Positions 9,390 to 18,872 of a stretch of DNA of 64,000 nt are shown one piece after another. The notes under the pieces were generated by a model. The model was not told the DNA's origin and made no database searches. It saw only the letters and a list, made by a program, of their open reading frames with translations. The translations under genes were made by a program, and so were the position numbers. The stretch's first letter is position 1. Every line of letters starts with the position of its first letter. The stretch lies in contig NZ_CP082249.1 of assembly GCF_019879105.1 (NCBI RefSeq), positions 186,001 to 250,000 on the forward strand, in the 5' to 3' direction. The stretch comes from Natrinema sp. SYSU A 869 (lineage in GTDB: Archaea > Halobacteriota > Halobacteria > Halobacteriales > Natrialbaceae).

Positions 9390-10481
9390 CGCGAACCGAA
9401 TCGAACCGGGCCGTGCCGTTCGAGATGTTGCGCTCGATGAGCCGTTCCGTCGGCCACGCGTATTCCTCGTTTGCGACCATCCGAATCTATCGTACTATTC
9501 GAATTCCCGCCGATCCGCTCCGGAAAATATCTTTTCCACATAATAATATTATCTTTGTTACTTTCACGGAACCGGCAGACAATCGGGGAAGCGATCCAAT
9601 GCAGTCGCGAGTTTTCGTCTCCGTCCAGATTCGACGTATGTGCGCGATTAATCCGTATGAGGGCCACTATTTGCGCTATACTCGACCTCACTTTGACTGC
9701 TCGTCGAGATGGATCTAGAATCTGCTCGAGTAACTATGTCTTCACAGCACCATTCCGGACTGTGGAAATGCGGAGTTTTCGCTGAAAATACCAAGATACA
9801 CTCATTTCAGTTACGAATGGTTCGATAGCGGAATTACGAGCCCACCGGTGACCGCTGTTGGCCGTTCTGTGCGCTATTCTCGATTCCGAAGAACCGTCTC
9901 AATATACCTCTGAGTAATGGGTGGAAGTCTTTGATTACTGTTGATACAGTAGCCACATGGTGATCAACCAGTAGGATCACTAATTATCTAGGATATTTGC
10001 ACGCCCTCTCGGATAATATCATGTACTTGTATAATATCAGAAATGGTACTACAATCATATATATTACTATACTAGTGTACTGATATTTGAGATATCGTAT
10101 GAGATACTACTAGTGTATGCAATAACTGCGACCACCTCGCTCTCAGATTACACCCATATACTTGTAATCTGGATGTCGAAGTACCGTCACTTTCCTCTCT
10201 CAGTGAAATTGCTACTGGTATGTGCGATCATGCCAGTTAGACAATTAAGACGCAGTACCCGAACGGATGCACCCGCTCTGGCGGGAGTAAACATGTGTTA
10301 TGTAATAGTGAACAGGGAGTCAGCGGTTTTCGTTGTGGTCGATGATTGAAGAGCCGGGTTCTCGCGCCTACCGAGATCGAACTCGGCTTCGATAGGTATC
10401 CTGTCATGCCGGAACGAGTCGAATTCAGTAGCTCTTCGCTCGATTTCGTGTCACTTCATCTCACCCACTATAGAAAACGGG
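9390..10481. other. Long AT-rich intergenic region, no gene recognised
   Basis: About 1.1 kb without a convincing frame; the short frames present lack the codon bias of neighbours. An AT-rich core at about 9990-10130 contains TACTAGTGTA twice (near 10070 and 10107). The region separates the formate dehydrogenase operon from the pentose island and could hold distal regulatory sites for xacR. Nothing else is supported. Confidence 0.5.
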
Positions 10482-10500
10482 TGTTCATTATTAGAGAACA
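10482..10500. promoter_or_regulatory. Palindrome TGTTC-N9-GAACA, distal candidate operator of xacR
   Basis: TGTTC at 10482-10486 and GAACA at 10496-10500 form a perfect inverted repeat around nine AT-rich bases. The same half-sites and spacing recur 130 bases downstream, beside the xacR TATA box. Binding by the IclR-type regulator is inferred. Confidence 0.6.
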
Positions 10501-10611
10501 CTACCCGCATCGCACGTCGATGGTTGCGGTAGAGAACCACACACATTTAGTAGCTCTCAGTCTCGTACCGCCGACAGCCTGTCCGAAAACTGAGTCACGG
10601 ACGGACCGATT

Positions 10612-10630
10612 TGTTCGTGAATAATGAACA
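10612..10630. promoter_or_regulatory. Palindrome TGTTC-N9-GAACA next to the xacR TATA box
   Basis: TGTTC at 10612-10616 and GAACA at 10626-10630 are a perfect inverted repeat with a nine-base spacer. The site ends four bases before the TATA-like GATATTTATA at 10635-10644, overlapping the likely BRE. A protein bound here would block or modulate TFB/TBP binding, which fits autoregulation by the adjacent gene. Confidence 0.65.
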
Positions 10631-10634
10631 CATA

Positions 10635-10644
10635 GATATTTATA
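10635..10644 (+). promoter_or_regulatory. TATA box of xacR, leaderless type
   Basis: GATATTTATA is centred about 27 bases before the ATG at 10667, the spacing expected if transcription starts at or next to the start codon. No Shine-Dalgarno sequence is seen. Confidence 0.6.
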
Positions 10645-10666
10645 GGAAACACGGACTAGCCGATAT

Positions 10667-11431
10667 ATGGGTAAACGAGCGAACAATCCAGTCAAGTCCG
10701 TGGTCACGACGTTCGACATTCTCCAGACACTGCGTCGGCTCGATGGGGCCGGCGTCACCGAACTATCCACTGAACTCGACCTCCCGAAAAGCAGCGTCTA
10801 CAACTACCTCAGTACGCTCGAGCAGGAGGAGTACGTAGTCAAAGAGGACGGACAGTACGATATCGGACTTCGATTCCTCGACCTCGGACGGTACGTGCGC
10901 CAGCGCGACGACCTCTACGAGACGGCCCGCCCGGAGATGGAGTCGATTGCGGACGAAACCGACGAACTCGTTAATTTGCTCGTCGAGGAACACGGACAGG
11001 GGGTCTACGTCTGCCGAGTACGGGGTGATCAAGCGGTTAACGTCGCCGCGAGTACCGGTCATCGGGTTCTCCTGCACAATACGGGACTCGGGAAGGCGAT
11101 CCTCGCGTATTTGCCCGAGGACCGTGTCGACGAAATCTTAGATAGCCACGGGATGTCGGCCGATACCGAACACACGATCACCGATCGCGACGAACTCAAG
11201 GCCGAACTCGCGGAGATCCGCGATCGCGGCGTCGCGTTCGACCGGGAGGAACGGATCGGCGGCCTCTGCTGTGTCGCCGTGCCAATTCTGGACCTCGAGG
11301 ACCGACCGATCGGTGCCCTCAGCGTGGCCGGACCGACGAGTCGCATGAAGGGAGAGCGGTTCGAGACTGAACTGCCCGAACTGCTGAAGAGTGCGGCGAA
11401 CGTCATCGAACTGAACCTCACCTACTCTTGA
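10667..11431 (+). CDS. xacR: IclR-family regulator of pentose catabolism (XacR-like)
   Basis: The 254-residue protein has an N-terminal winged helix (about residues 10-65: VVTTFDILQTLRRLDGAGVTELSTELDLPKSSVYNYLSTLEQEEYV) and a C-terminal IclR effector domain (LVEEHGQGVYVCRV, GKAILAYLPEDRV, GLCCVAVPILD, GALSVAGP). In Haloferax volcanii an IclR-type protein, XacR, controls the xylose/arabinose xac genes. Here the gene leads a cluster with all the main xac enzymes and the transporter, so the symbol is assigned by context plus family. Two identical palindromes sit directly upstream. Confidence 0.85.
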   Translation: MGKRANNPVKSVVTTFDILQTLRRLDGAGVTELSTELDLPKSSVYNYLSTLEQEEYVVKEDGQYDIGLRFLDLGRYVRQRDDLYETARPEMESIADETDELVNLLVEEHGQGVYVCRVRGDQAVNVAASTGHRVLLHNTGLGKAILAYLPEDRVDEILDSHGMSADTEHTITDRDELKAELAEIRDRGVAFDREERIGGLCCVAVPILDLEDRPIGALSVAGPTSRMKGERFETELPELLKSAANVIELNLTYS

Positions 11432-11474
11432 ACGGCCTGTCGGAAGTCGTTCGTCAACTCGTCCCATAAACTCA

Positions 11475-11493
11475 TGTTCACTAATGACGAACC
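11475..11493. promoter_or_regulatory. Near-palindrome TGTTC-N9-GAACC downstream of xacR
   Basis: TGTTC at 11475-11479 and GAACC at 11489-11493 have the same spacing as the two xacR upstream sites, with one mismatch in the outermost base. It lies between the xacR stop and the end of the metallo-hydrolase remnant, where no promoter is obvious, so its function is uncertain. Confidence 0.35.
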
Positions 11494-11511
11494 TCTGTCT
11501 CACGCTCGCCG

Positions 11512-11823
11512 TCACGCGACGACGCCGTCGGTTGTCGTCCGTTCGAGGGTGCCGCGGCTGACGTGAGCGGCGAACGTGACCGACGGCTCATGTTCACGGA
11601 GTTCGTGAGTCCCGCCGTGATGGTCGGCGTCCGCGCGGGTGATCACGGCGAGTGAAACGTCCTCGAGCGACCAGTTCCGCTCCTCAAGGAACGGCCGATA
11701 GACCGTTGTCGGTGCGTCAACGATGCCGGGATCGACGATGATCGGGACATCCACCCCCTCGAGGACGTGGTAGCCGTGGCGTTTGTCGTCGATGACGGTC
11801 TCGATTCGATGGATTCCGGCCGC
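11512..11823 (-). pseudogene. N-terminal remnant of a metallo-beta-lactamase-fold hydrolase
   Basis: The frame reads GIHRIETVIDDKRHGYHVLEGVDVP..., then VPIIVDPGIVDAPTTVYRPFLEERNWSLEDVSLAVITRADADHHGG, the first hundred residues of an MBL-fold hydrolase. It has no start codon in a proper place (a stop lies just upstream at 11824-11826). The metal motif reads TRADADHHGG with Arg replacing the first His of HxHxDH, and the C-terminal two thirds are missing. It follows the SDR gene on the same strand, so it was probably the second gene of that operon. A lactonase role in sugar oxidation is possible but unproven. Confidence 0.7.
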
Positions 11824-11903
11824 TCACGTTCGAGTCGTTCTCTCACTCTCTCGCATTCGTTCGGCTAAAATTCGCCAACGAGACTACAAAGACGTTGGTC
11901 CGG

Positions 11904-12676
11904 TTAGAACGCGCTGTCCGCAAATCCGCCGTCAACCGTGACGATTCACCGGTCACGAAGGATGCGGCGTCGCTGGCGAGGTAAATCGCCGCGCCGACGA
12001 TTTCCTTGCGCTCGGCAACCCGGCCGAGCGGGGTTCGCTCGTCGATCCGCTCGCGCTTCTCGGTCCCGTCAGCGTACGTGTCCGCGTTCTGGGGCGTAAT
12101 GACGAAGCCCGGCGCGATCGCGTTGACCCTGATATCGGGTGCGAGTTCCTTCGCGGACGCGCGGGTGAAGGCCTCGACGCCGCCTTTCGCCGCGGTGTAA
12201 GCCGGCAGGTTCGCCATCGAGAGCCGGGCCGACAGCGAGGAGATATTGACGATCGAACCGCCCTCCTCCATCGCGGGTGCGAACGCCTGAGTCACGCGGC
12301 GAACCCCATCGAGCGCGACATCGGTGACGAAGTCCCACTCTTCATCGGAAATGTCCTGGACCGACGCCCGCGAGATCGCTCCCTGCGACGCGACGACGAT
12401 ATCGATGCCACCGAGTTCGGCGACGGCTGTCTCGCGGACGCGTTCAAGCGAGTCGGGTTCGGTCACGTCGCAGGTGATTTGCGCCGTCTCAACCCCTCGA
12501 TCTTCGATCTCCGTCGCGGTCTCAGCGACTTTCGTCTCGTCTCGGCTCGTCGCGATGACGTCGGCTCCCTCCTCGGCGAAGCCGAGGGCGATCGCCTGTC
12601 CGATACCGCTCGTCCCGCCGATCACGACGGCTCGTTTGCCACTGACAGTCACCGGGCTGTGTTGATAATCGACCAT
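11904..12676 (-). CDS. SDR-family sugar/alcohol dehydrogenase, frameshifted near the 3' end
   Basis: Classical short-chain dehydrogenase. It has the NAD(P) motif GGTSGIGQAIALG, the NxxG-like region VASQGAI, catalytic ISSLSARLS...YTAAKGG (Ser, Tyr and Lys) and the C-terminal pattern AIYLASDAASFVTGES. The start at 12676 (MVDYQHSPVTVSGKRAVVIGG) was chosen over a longer frame with an unlikely extension. After FVTGES the frame slips near 11942. One extra base restores VTVDGGFADSAF and a TAA at 11904-11906, giving the typical 257 residues. It is divergent from the zinc dehydrogenase; both probably oxidise a sugar of the island, but the substrate is unknown. Confidence 0.82.
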
Positions 12677-12803
12677 ACGGCAAGCGAGACCGTCCGTCCA
12701 CATTACGTTTACCTTCCGCTCCGGACGGCCGTTCGAGGGGCCGGGACGGTCCACTGCGCCGGTAGTCGATCGGTTCGATACCGATTCGGGACCAAACCCC
12801 ACA

Positions 12804-12814
12804 GAATTATAACT
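12804..12814 (+). promoter_or_regulatory. TATA box of the zinc-type dehydrogenase gene
   Basis: AATTATAACTG lies about 27 bases before the ATG at 12836, consistent with a leaderless transcript in the SDR/MDR divergent region. No GTTC-N9-GAAC palindrome is seen here. Confidence 0.5.
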
Positions 12815-12835
12815 GACGACGAACGATCCGGTATC

Positions 12836-13879
12836 ATGCGTGGATTAGCCAAGACTAGTCGGAGTGACGGAGCTATGGAACTCGTCGACCGCGAGCGGCC
12901 CGAACCCGGGCCGGACGAAGCGCTGATCGAGGTCGACTACGCGGGTCTCTGCGGGAGCGACGCGGGGATCTACGAGTTCGAATCGGCGTTCGAACGAATG
13001 GAGTTGCCGACTGTCATCGGCCACGAGTACTCGGGTCACGTCGTCGAGGTCGGCGACACCGTGACGAAGTTCGCGGTCGGCGACCGGGTCGTCGAGCGGC
13101 CGATCCGCGGCTGCGGCGACTGCTACCAGTGCGAGATCGGCGAATCGAACGTCTGCCAGAACTCGGTCATCACGGGCGTGGATCACGACGGTGCCTACGA
13201 GCCCTATATCGCGGTCCCCGAGGATGCGCTCCACCCCGTCCCCGACAGCGTCGAACAGCAACACGCGGCTATGGTCGAACCGACCAGCATCGCTGCCCGC
13301 GCCGTCATCCAGAACTCCCGCGTTCGCGCCGGCACGCGAGTCCTCGTCGAGGGGCCCGGTCCGATCGGACTCCTCACCGCCCAGGTCGCCCGCGCGCAGG
13401 GCGGCGAGGTCGTCGTCAGCGGCGTCGGCCAGGACGCCAACTACCGCCTCCCGCTCGCCGAGGAGCTCGGGTTCGAAACGATCAACGTGGCCGACGACGA
13501 TCTCGACGCCGTCCGCGACGAACTGACCGACGGCATCGGCTACGACGTCGTCTTCGACACGACGGGCCACCCGTCGGGGCTGCCGTCAGCCGTCGACGAG
13601 GTCCGGAAGGGCGGTCAGATCGTCCTCATCGGACAGACCGGCGAAACGACGATGCCCTACTCGCCGCTCGTCCGCGCGGAGATCGACCTGCAGTGTTCCT
13701 ACGCGTCGAAGTACGAGGACTTCGAGAACGCGCTGCGCCTGATCGACACGGGCGACGTCGACGCCGAGACGTTCGTCGACGACCGCTTTAACCTGCTCGA
13801 GGCCGACGAGGCCTTCGAAACCTTCCTCGAGGGCGGAACGTGCAAGCCCGTCTTCGACGTGTCGGTCCTTCGAGACTGA
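12836..13879 (+). CDS. Zinc-dependent medium-chain (MDR) dehydrogenase
   Basis: The 347-residue protein has the MDR architecture. It has zinc-site residues in CGSDAGIYEFES and GHEYSGHVVEVG, the structural cysteine group GCGDCYQCEIGESNVCQ (an incomplete four-Cys set, with Cys at three clear places), and a Rossmann region VLVEGPGPIGLLTAQVARAQGGEVVVSG. It resembles threonine/sorbitol/galactitol dehydrogenases. Its place between the SDR gene and xacD suggests a sugar or polyol substrate; which one cannot be read from sequence. Confidence 0.82.
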   Translation: MRGLAKTSRSDGAMELVDRERPEPGPDEALIEVDYAGLCGSDAGIYEFESAFERMELPTVIGHEYSGHVVEVGDTVTKFAVGDRVVERPIRGCGDCYQCEIGESNVCQNSVITGVDHDGAYEPYIAVPEDALHPVPDSVEQQHAAMVEPTSIAARAVIQNSRVRAGTRVLVEGPGPIGLLTAQVARAQGGEVVVSGVGQDANYRLPLAEELGFETINVADDDLDAVRDELTDGIGYDVVFDTTGHPSGLPSAVDEVRKGGQIVLIGQTGETTMPYSPLVRAEIDLQCSYASKYEDFENALRLIDTGDVDAETFVDDRFNLLEADEAFETFLEGGTCKPVFDVSVLRD

Positions 13880-13961
13880 GACTGCGCGCGAATTTTCTTC
13901 GGTACGTGGCATCGTTTCAGACGGAAGTTTTAGTAGCACCTGCCGTCATTCACGACTGTCG

Positions 13962-15190
13962 ATGGACTACAGACAGCTGTCCGACCCGAACGCAGAGTAT
14001 ACGATGCGCGACCTCTCCGCGGAGACGATGGGGGTTTCCAGCTCTCGCGGGCCGCGCGATGTCGAGATTACGGATGTCCAGACGACCATCGTCGACGGCA
14101 ACTATCCGTGGACGTTGGTCCGTGTCTACACTGACGCGGGTCTCGTCGGGAACGGCGAGTCCTACTGGGGAGCCGGCGAACAGGAAATCATCGAGCGGAT
14201 GGCACCCTTCCTCGAGGGCGAGAACCCGCTCGACATCGACCGACTTTACGAACACCTCGTCCAGAAGCTCTCCGGTGAGGGCTCGATCGCCGGGAAAGCG
14301 ATTTCCGCGATTTCCGGGATCGAGCTCGCACTGCACGACGTCGCCGGCAAGATTCTCGACGTCCCGGCCTACCAGCTCATCGGTGGCAAGTACCGCGACG
14401 AGATGCGGATGTACTGCGACTGCCACACTGAAGAAGAGGCCGACCCCGACGCCTGCGCCGACGAGGCCGAGCGTGTCGTCGAAGACCTCGGCTACGATGC
14501 ACTGAAGTTCGACCTTGACGTCCCCAGCGGCCACGAGAAAGACCGCGCGAACCGCCACCTCCGGGGCCCCGAGATCGAACACAAGGCCGAAATCGTCGAG
14601 AAGGTCACCGAACGCATCGGCGACCGCGCCGACGTCGCCTTCGACTGTCACTGGTCGTTCAGTTCCGGCAGCGCACACCGCCTCGCCGAGCGCTTAGAGG
14701 ACTACGACGTCTGGTGGCTCGAGGACCCAATCCCGCCGGAGAACCACGACGTCCAGGCCGAAGTCACCAAGCGCACCTCGACGCCGATCACCGTCGGCGA
14801 GAACGTCTACCGCAATCACGGCAACCGCCGCCTCCTCGAGGAGCAGGCGGTTGATATCGTCGCGCCGGACGTGCCTCGCGTCGGTGGGATGCGCCAGACG
14901 CGGAAGATCGCGGATCTCGCGGACATGTACTACGTGCCGGTCGCGATGCACAACGTCTCCTCGCCGATCGGGACGATGGCCAGTATCCACGTCGGCGCGG
15001 CGATTCCGAACTCGCTGGCCGTCGAGTACCACTCCTACGAACTGGGCTGGTGGTCGGATCTCGTCGAGGAAGACATCATCCACGAGGGTACGCAGAAGTG
15101 CCGGAGAAGCCGGGTCTCGGCCTGACGCTCGACTTCGACGCCGTCGAGGAGCATCTGGCTGACGGTGCTGAAATGTTCGATGAGGCGTAA
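13962..15190 (+). CDS. xacD: Pentonate (xylonate/arabinonate) dehydratase, enolase superfamily, frameshifted at the 3' end
   Basis: An enolase-superfamily (mandelate racemase/muconate lactonizing subgroup) enzyme. Metal and catalytic regions are KFDLDVPSGHEKD, DVAFDCHWSFSSG, WWLEDPIPPEN, ITVGENVYR and the HNVSSPIGTMAS His. The N-terminus (MDYRQLSDPNAEYTMRDLS) resembles Haloferax XacD, which removes water from D-xylonate or L-arabinonate. The frame breaks near 15098 (AAGTGCC); one added G restores QKVPEKPGLGLTLDFDAVEEHL and a TAA at 15188-15190, giving 409 residues. A TATA-like GTTTTAGTAG lies about 30 bases upstream of the start. Confidence 0.88.
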
Positions 15191-15290
15191 ACCGACGTCA
15201 CGTCACGGAGCGTTGCTCCGGGTTGTTCGACGAAGCATGAGCTTCGTCATGCTCGCAAATCTCGGATTTGCGTTGTTCGATGAGGCGTAA
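15174..15290. repeat. Direct repeat and hairpins after xacD
   Basis: TGTTCGATGAGGCGTAA, the last codons of xacD, is present at 15174-15190 and again at 15274-15290. Between the copies are short inverted repeats (GAAGCATGAGCTTC, and GCAAATC-TCG-GATTTGC). The rest of the 413-base gap to xacG shows no convincing gene. The duplicated gene end suggests a local tandem duplication followed by loss. Confidence 0.55.
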
Positions 15291-15568
15291 GCGAAGCCGA
15301 GTCCAGTAGTCCGTACAGCGTTCCCGGATCGAGGCAGTGCCTCGCGTCTCGGACGAGTTGTCTCGCCCCGCCCAGCCAAAACCGTCTTCGAGGGAGTCTG
15401 TCCCACATTCATTCTCCCCCGTCGAGCCTAGACAGCCTGAGCAGCGGCTCTCTGCAGCGGCCGCTTCAGATCGGCCTCGAGAGGAGACACGCCGCATTCG
15501 GGCAATTCGAGGAGGAACACGCCCTCGTTCTACCTAAAGTGACACTGTTTGACAACTGAGTACCGATA

Positions 15569-15583
15569 GTTTTATAATTATAT
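15569..15583 (+). promoter_or_regulatory. TATA box of the xacG transporter gene
   Basis: AT-rich AGTTTTATAATTATA is centred about 28 bases before the ATG at 15604, indicating a leaderless transcript for the xacGHIJK operon. ACTGTTTGACAACTGAGT just upstream does not match the GTTC-N9-GAAC palindrome. Confidence 0.6.
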
Positions 15584-15603
15584 ACGGACGTTTGCTAATC
15601 AGT

Positions 15604-16901
15604 ATGGTTGACAATGACAAACCGGTCACCAGTGTTGATAGGCGAACGTATCTCGGTGGGATTGCAACGGGTACCGCACTCGGGCTGGCCGGCTGTCTCG
15701 GCGGGAATACCTCTGGCGGACTCGAGGTTCTGCACGGTTGGACAGGGGGGATGGTGCCGACGCGGTTGATGCACTGACGAGCGCGTTCGAGGAGAATCAC
15801 TCCGACCTGGATCCGAATTTCCAGGCCGTTGGTGGGGACGGGAACGTCGAACTGAATTCGACCATCCTTCGCCGGTTGACGAACTCGAATCCGATGAGTG
15901 GGTTCGCTAACTGGCCAGGAAAGAACCTCGAACGATATCGCGGGAGTCTGATGGACCTCGAGGAAGACGTTTGGGAGGCAGAGGGGTACAAGGAGAGCAT
16001 GCAGGACCGTGTCGTCGAAATCTGTAATTTCAACGATAAGATGCCGGCGGTGCCGATCGGTTCTCACCGAATGAACAACCTGTTCTACAATACGGCCGCC
16101 TTCGACGAGGCAGGCATCGATGCCGAGAGCCTCGAGAGCGTGCCGGATCTCATCGACGCACTCGAGACGATCGACCAGGAGACCGATTACACGCCGTTCG
16201 CACACGGGATGCGAGCGCCATTCCTCGGGCTGCAGACGTGGGCGCAGATCCTCACGAGCCAGAGCGGCGTCGACGCGTATACGGACTTCATCGAGGGCGA
16301 CGGCGACAGAGACGCCGTTATCGATGCGCTCGAAACGCTACAGGAGATTCAGGAGAACTATATCAACGACGACGCGTCCTCAATCGGGTACTCGGAGGCC
16401 TCACAGAAGATAATCGGCGATAGCGACGACCCGTCGGAAGCCGCGTGTATTCACGGCGGGAACTGGCAGTACGGGATGTTTCGGGCCGACGAGAACTTCA
16501 ACTACGGCGAGGAATGGGACTGGGTCCCATTCCCGGGTACGGAGGGACTGTACTTCTATCACGTCGACGCGTTCGTCACGCCGACCGACAATCCGAGTTC
16601 CGAAGAGACGATCTCGTGGCAGAAGTTCGTCGGTACGAAGGAGGCTCAGGTCGCGTTCAACAACCTCAAGGGATCGGTTCCGCTCCGAACCGATATCGAT
16701 TCCGACGAGTTGACGGACTTCCTGGCGATGACCTACGAGGACCTCATCGACTCTGAGGCGTATCCGCCGACGATCGCTCACGGCCTCGCTGTCGAACCCG
16801 AAGCCATGAACGACTGCAAGAGCGCGATCGGGAACAACTTCACGGGTCCCTACGACGCCGAAGCGGCAGCCGACGGCCTGCTCGAGGCCGTCTCCCAGTA
16901 A
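15604..16901 (+). CDS. xacG: Pentose ABC transporter substrate-binding lipoprotein, frameshifted
   Basis: The N-terminus carries a Tat-like motif (DRRTYLGGIATGTALGLAGC) ending in a lipobox Cys, so the protein should be exported folded and lipid-anchored. The rest is a family 1 type sugar-binding protein (FYNTAAFDEAGIDAESL, FIEGDGDRDAVIDALETL, WVPFPGTEGLYFYHVDAFV). The frame slips in the six-G run 15745-15750 after HGWTGG; one extra G joins it to DGADAVDALTSAFEE and gives 432 residues. It lies first in the operon with two permeases and two ATPases. Confidence 0.87.
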
Positions 16902-16981
16902 CGACACACGTTCGAGGCAACGGACGAGACCACCGAACCATAACTCAATTTTTATTATGGAGGGAGCAAATATCTAGGCCG

Positions 16982-17935
16982 ATGGCAACACGCGACACAA
17001 CTGACTCTCCGACAATACCGACAGAGGAGGTGGTAGACTGGAAGACGAAACTCAGGTACTTCCTGAACAGCGACTTCGTTCGATCGTCGCCATACTGGGG
17101 GATTCCCTTCATCCTGATGGCGATCGCCGTCTATGGCGGGATCGGCTACAACATCGCGATTTCGTTTACCGACTACGCCGGAATCAGCCGCCCTACGTTC
17201 GCCAGTCTCGACCTCGAGATGTACCGGACGGCGCTGGCGAGCGGGGCGTTCCGCGAGGCCGCGTTCAATAATTTCGTTTTGCTCGTCGTTTTCACGACGG
17301 TCTCCCTAGCACTGGGTCTGTTCCTGGCGATTCTCCTCGATCACGGGATCAGATACAAGGACAAGATTCAGACGATCTATCTCCTTCCGATGGCACTGTC
17401 GTTCGTCGTGACGGCCCAGCTCTGGTTGTGGATGTACAATCAGGACAGCGGGGTCCTCACCGTCATCGTGACAGCGTTCGGGTTCGAATCGATCGACTGG
17501 CTTGGGAACCCGGATATTGCGCTCGCGGCGGTTATCTTCGCGCTGGTATGGCAGTTTAGTGGATACGCGATGGTCGTCTATTTGGCGGGCCTCCAGTCGA
17601 TCCCACGAGACCAGTTCGAAGCGGCGAGAGTCGACGGCGCGAGTACGCTCCGCACGTACCTGCGGATCATCGTGCCCCAGTTAAAGGAGTCGTCGGTCAG
17701 CGCTGCCGTCGTCCTGATGGTGTTCGCGCTCAAGGCGTTTACCTTCCTTTACGCGCTCGTCGGGCAGTACCGGCCACCAAACGGGACTGACATCCTGGCC
17801 ACGCTGATGGTCCGGCAGGCATTCAAGTTCGGGAAATGGGCGTACGGGGCCGCGATTGCGACGATGCTGTTGTTGCTCGCACTCAGCGTCATCGCGCCAT
17901 ATCTGATCTATCAGCACCGACAGGGGAGCCTCTAA
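16982..17935 (+). CDS. xacH: Pentose ABC transporter permease (MalF/UgpA type)
   Basis: The 317-residue protein has six hydrophobic segments and the cytoplasmic EAA loop (QFEAARVDGASTLRTYLRIIVPQLKESS) that contacts the ATPase. It starts 80 bases after xacG; the intervening DNA has an AT-rich TTTTTATTATGG, so a secondary promoter is possible. One base separates its stop from the next permease start. Confidence 0.9.
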   Translation: MATRDTTDSPTIPTEEVVDWKTKLRYFLNSDFVRSSPYWGIPFILMAIAVYGGIGYNIAISFTDYAGISRPTFASLDLEMYRTALASGAFREAAFNNFVLLVVFTTVSLALGLFLAILLDHGIRYKDKIQTIYLLPMALSFVVTAQLWLWMYNQDSGVLTVIVTAFGFESIDWLGNPDIALAAVIFALVWQFSGYAMVVYLAGLQSIPRDQFEAARVDGASTLRTYLRIIVPQLKESSVSAAVVLMVFALKAFTFLYALVGQYRPPNGTDILATLMVRQAFKFGKWAYGAAIATMLLLLALSVIAPYLIYQHRQGSL

Positions 17936-17936
17936 C

Positions 17937-18869
17937 ATGTCACAGTCAACACCCGGATCGAATATCGACGTCGCATCGCTCGTCGAGGACGTAAACCTCA
18001 GACGGATCGGCCAGTACACGCTGGTCATCCTCTTTCTGGGATTCTTCCTCATCCCGATTGAGACCGGGATCATGACCGCACTGAAAACGAACGAAGCCGT
18101 CGCCCGGTCCTTGCCGTTCGCACCACCTCTCAACGAGGGATTCACGATCTCGAACCTCGAGTACGCGTTCAGCCAGCTGACGAACGCGTTCGTCAACTCG
18201 TTGCTCATGGCGATTCCGGCGACGATCATCAACGTGTTGCTAGCGAGTATGGCCGCCTACGGGCTGACGATGGTCAACTGGCGCGGCCAGATCGCACTGC
18301 TGTCGCTGTTCCTGATCGGTGTCTTCGTGCCCTATCAGGCCGTTCTGGTGCCGCTGGCACGGTTCTGGAACAACCTGTTTCCGCTCGCGCGGATGCTTGA
18401 GCCGCTCTTCGCGGCCTTCCCGCTCTTGCAGGGGTATCACTCCCAACTCGTTCCGCTGATAATCACCCACGTCGCGTACGGGATTCCGATCTGTACGATC
18501 CTCTTTCGGTCGTATTACAAGGGGATGCCGGACTCGTACGTCGAGGCGGCCAAGATCGACGGGGCAAGTATCACGAAGATCTATCGGCGCATCGTGTTGC
18601 CAATCTCGAAGCCGATGTTCGGCGTCGTCTTCATCTACCAGTTCACCCAGATTTACAACGAGTTCCTGTTCTCGTTTACCCTCATCACGGGCGCGAACGA
18701 TCCGGCAGCGCCGGTGACGCTGGTCCTCCCCGCGATCGGCGCGTCGACCTCCGGGATCGACTTCGGTATCCGGATGTCGGCAGCGTTCCTCGCGGCACTG
18801 CCGACGATCATCCTGTACGTCGCGTTCGCCGAACAGTTCGCGAAAGGGCTGCGAACGGAGAGTGGATAA
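17937..18869 (+). CDS. xacI: Pentose ABC transporter permease (MalG/UgpE type)
   Basis: The 310-residue protein has six membrane segments and the EAA loop SYVEAAKIDGASITKIYRRIVLPISKPMFG. It pairs with the preceding permease to form the channel. It follows the upstream stop by one base, and three bases separate its stop from the first ATPase gene. Confidence 0.9.
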   Translation: MSQSTPGSNIDVASLVEDVNLRRIGQYTLVILFLGFFLIPIETGIMTALKTNEAVARSLPFAPPLNEGFTISNLEYAFSQLTNAFVNSLLMAIPATIINVLLASMAAYGLTMVNWRGQIALLSLFLIGVFVPYQAVLVPLARFWNNLFPLARMLEPLFAAFPLLQGYHSQLVPLIITHVAYGIPICTILFRSYYKGMPDSYVEAAKIDGASITKIYRRIVLPISKPMFGVVFIYQFTQIYNEFLFSFTLITGANDPAAPVTLVLPAIGASTSGIDFGIRMSAAFLAALPTIILYVAFAEQFAKGLRTESG

Positions 18870-18872
18870 CCT

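Noticed and set aside
10113-10349. 78-residue frame in the gap before xacR
   Set aside because: AT-rich, no codon bias, no recognisable pattern, and no promoter context; likely chance.
15190-15300. CRISPR-like or repeat array after xacD
   Set aside because: Only two copies of a gene-end sequence, with no regular spacers.
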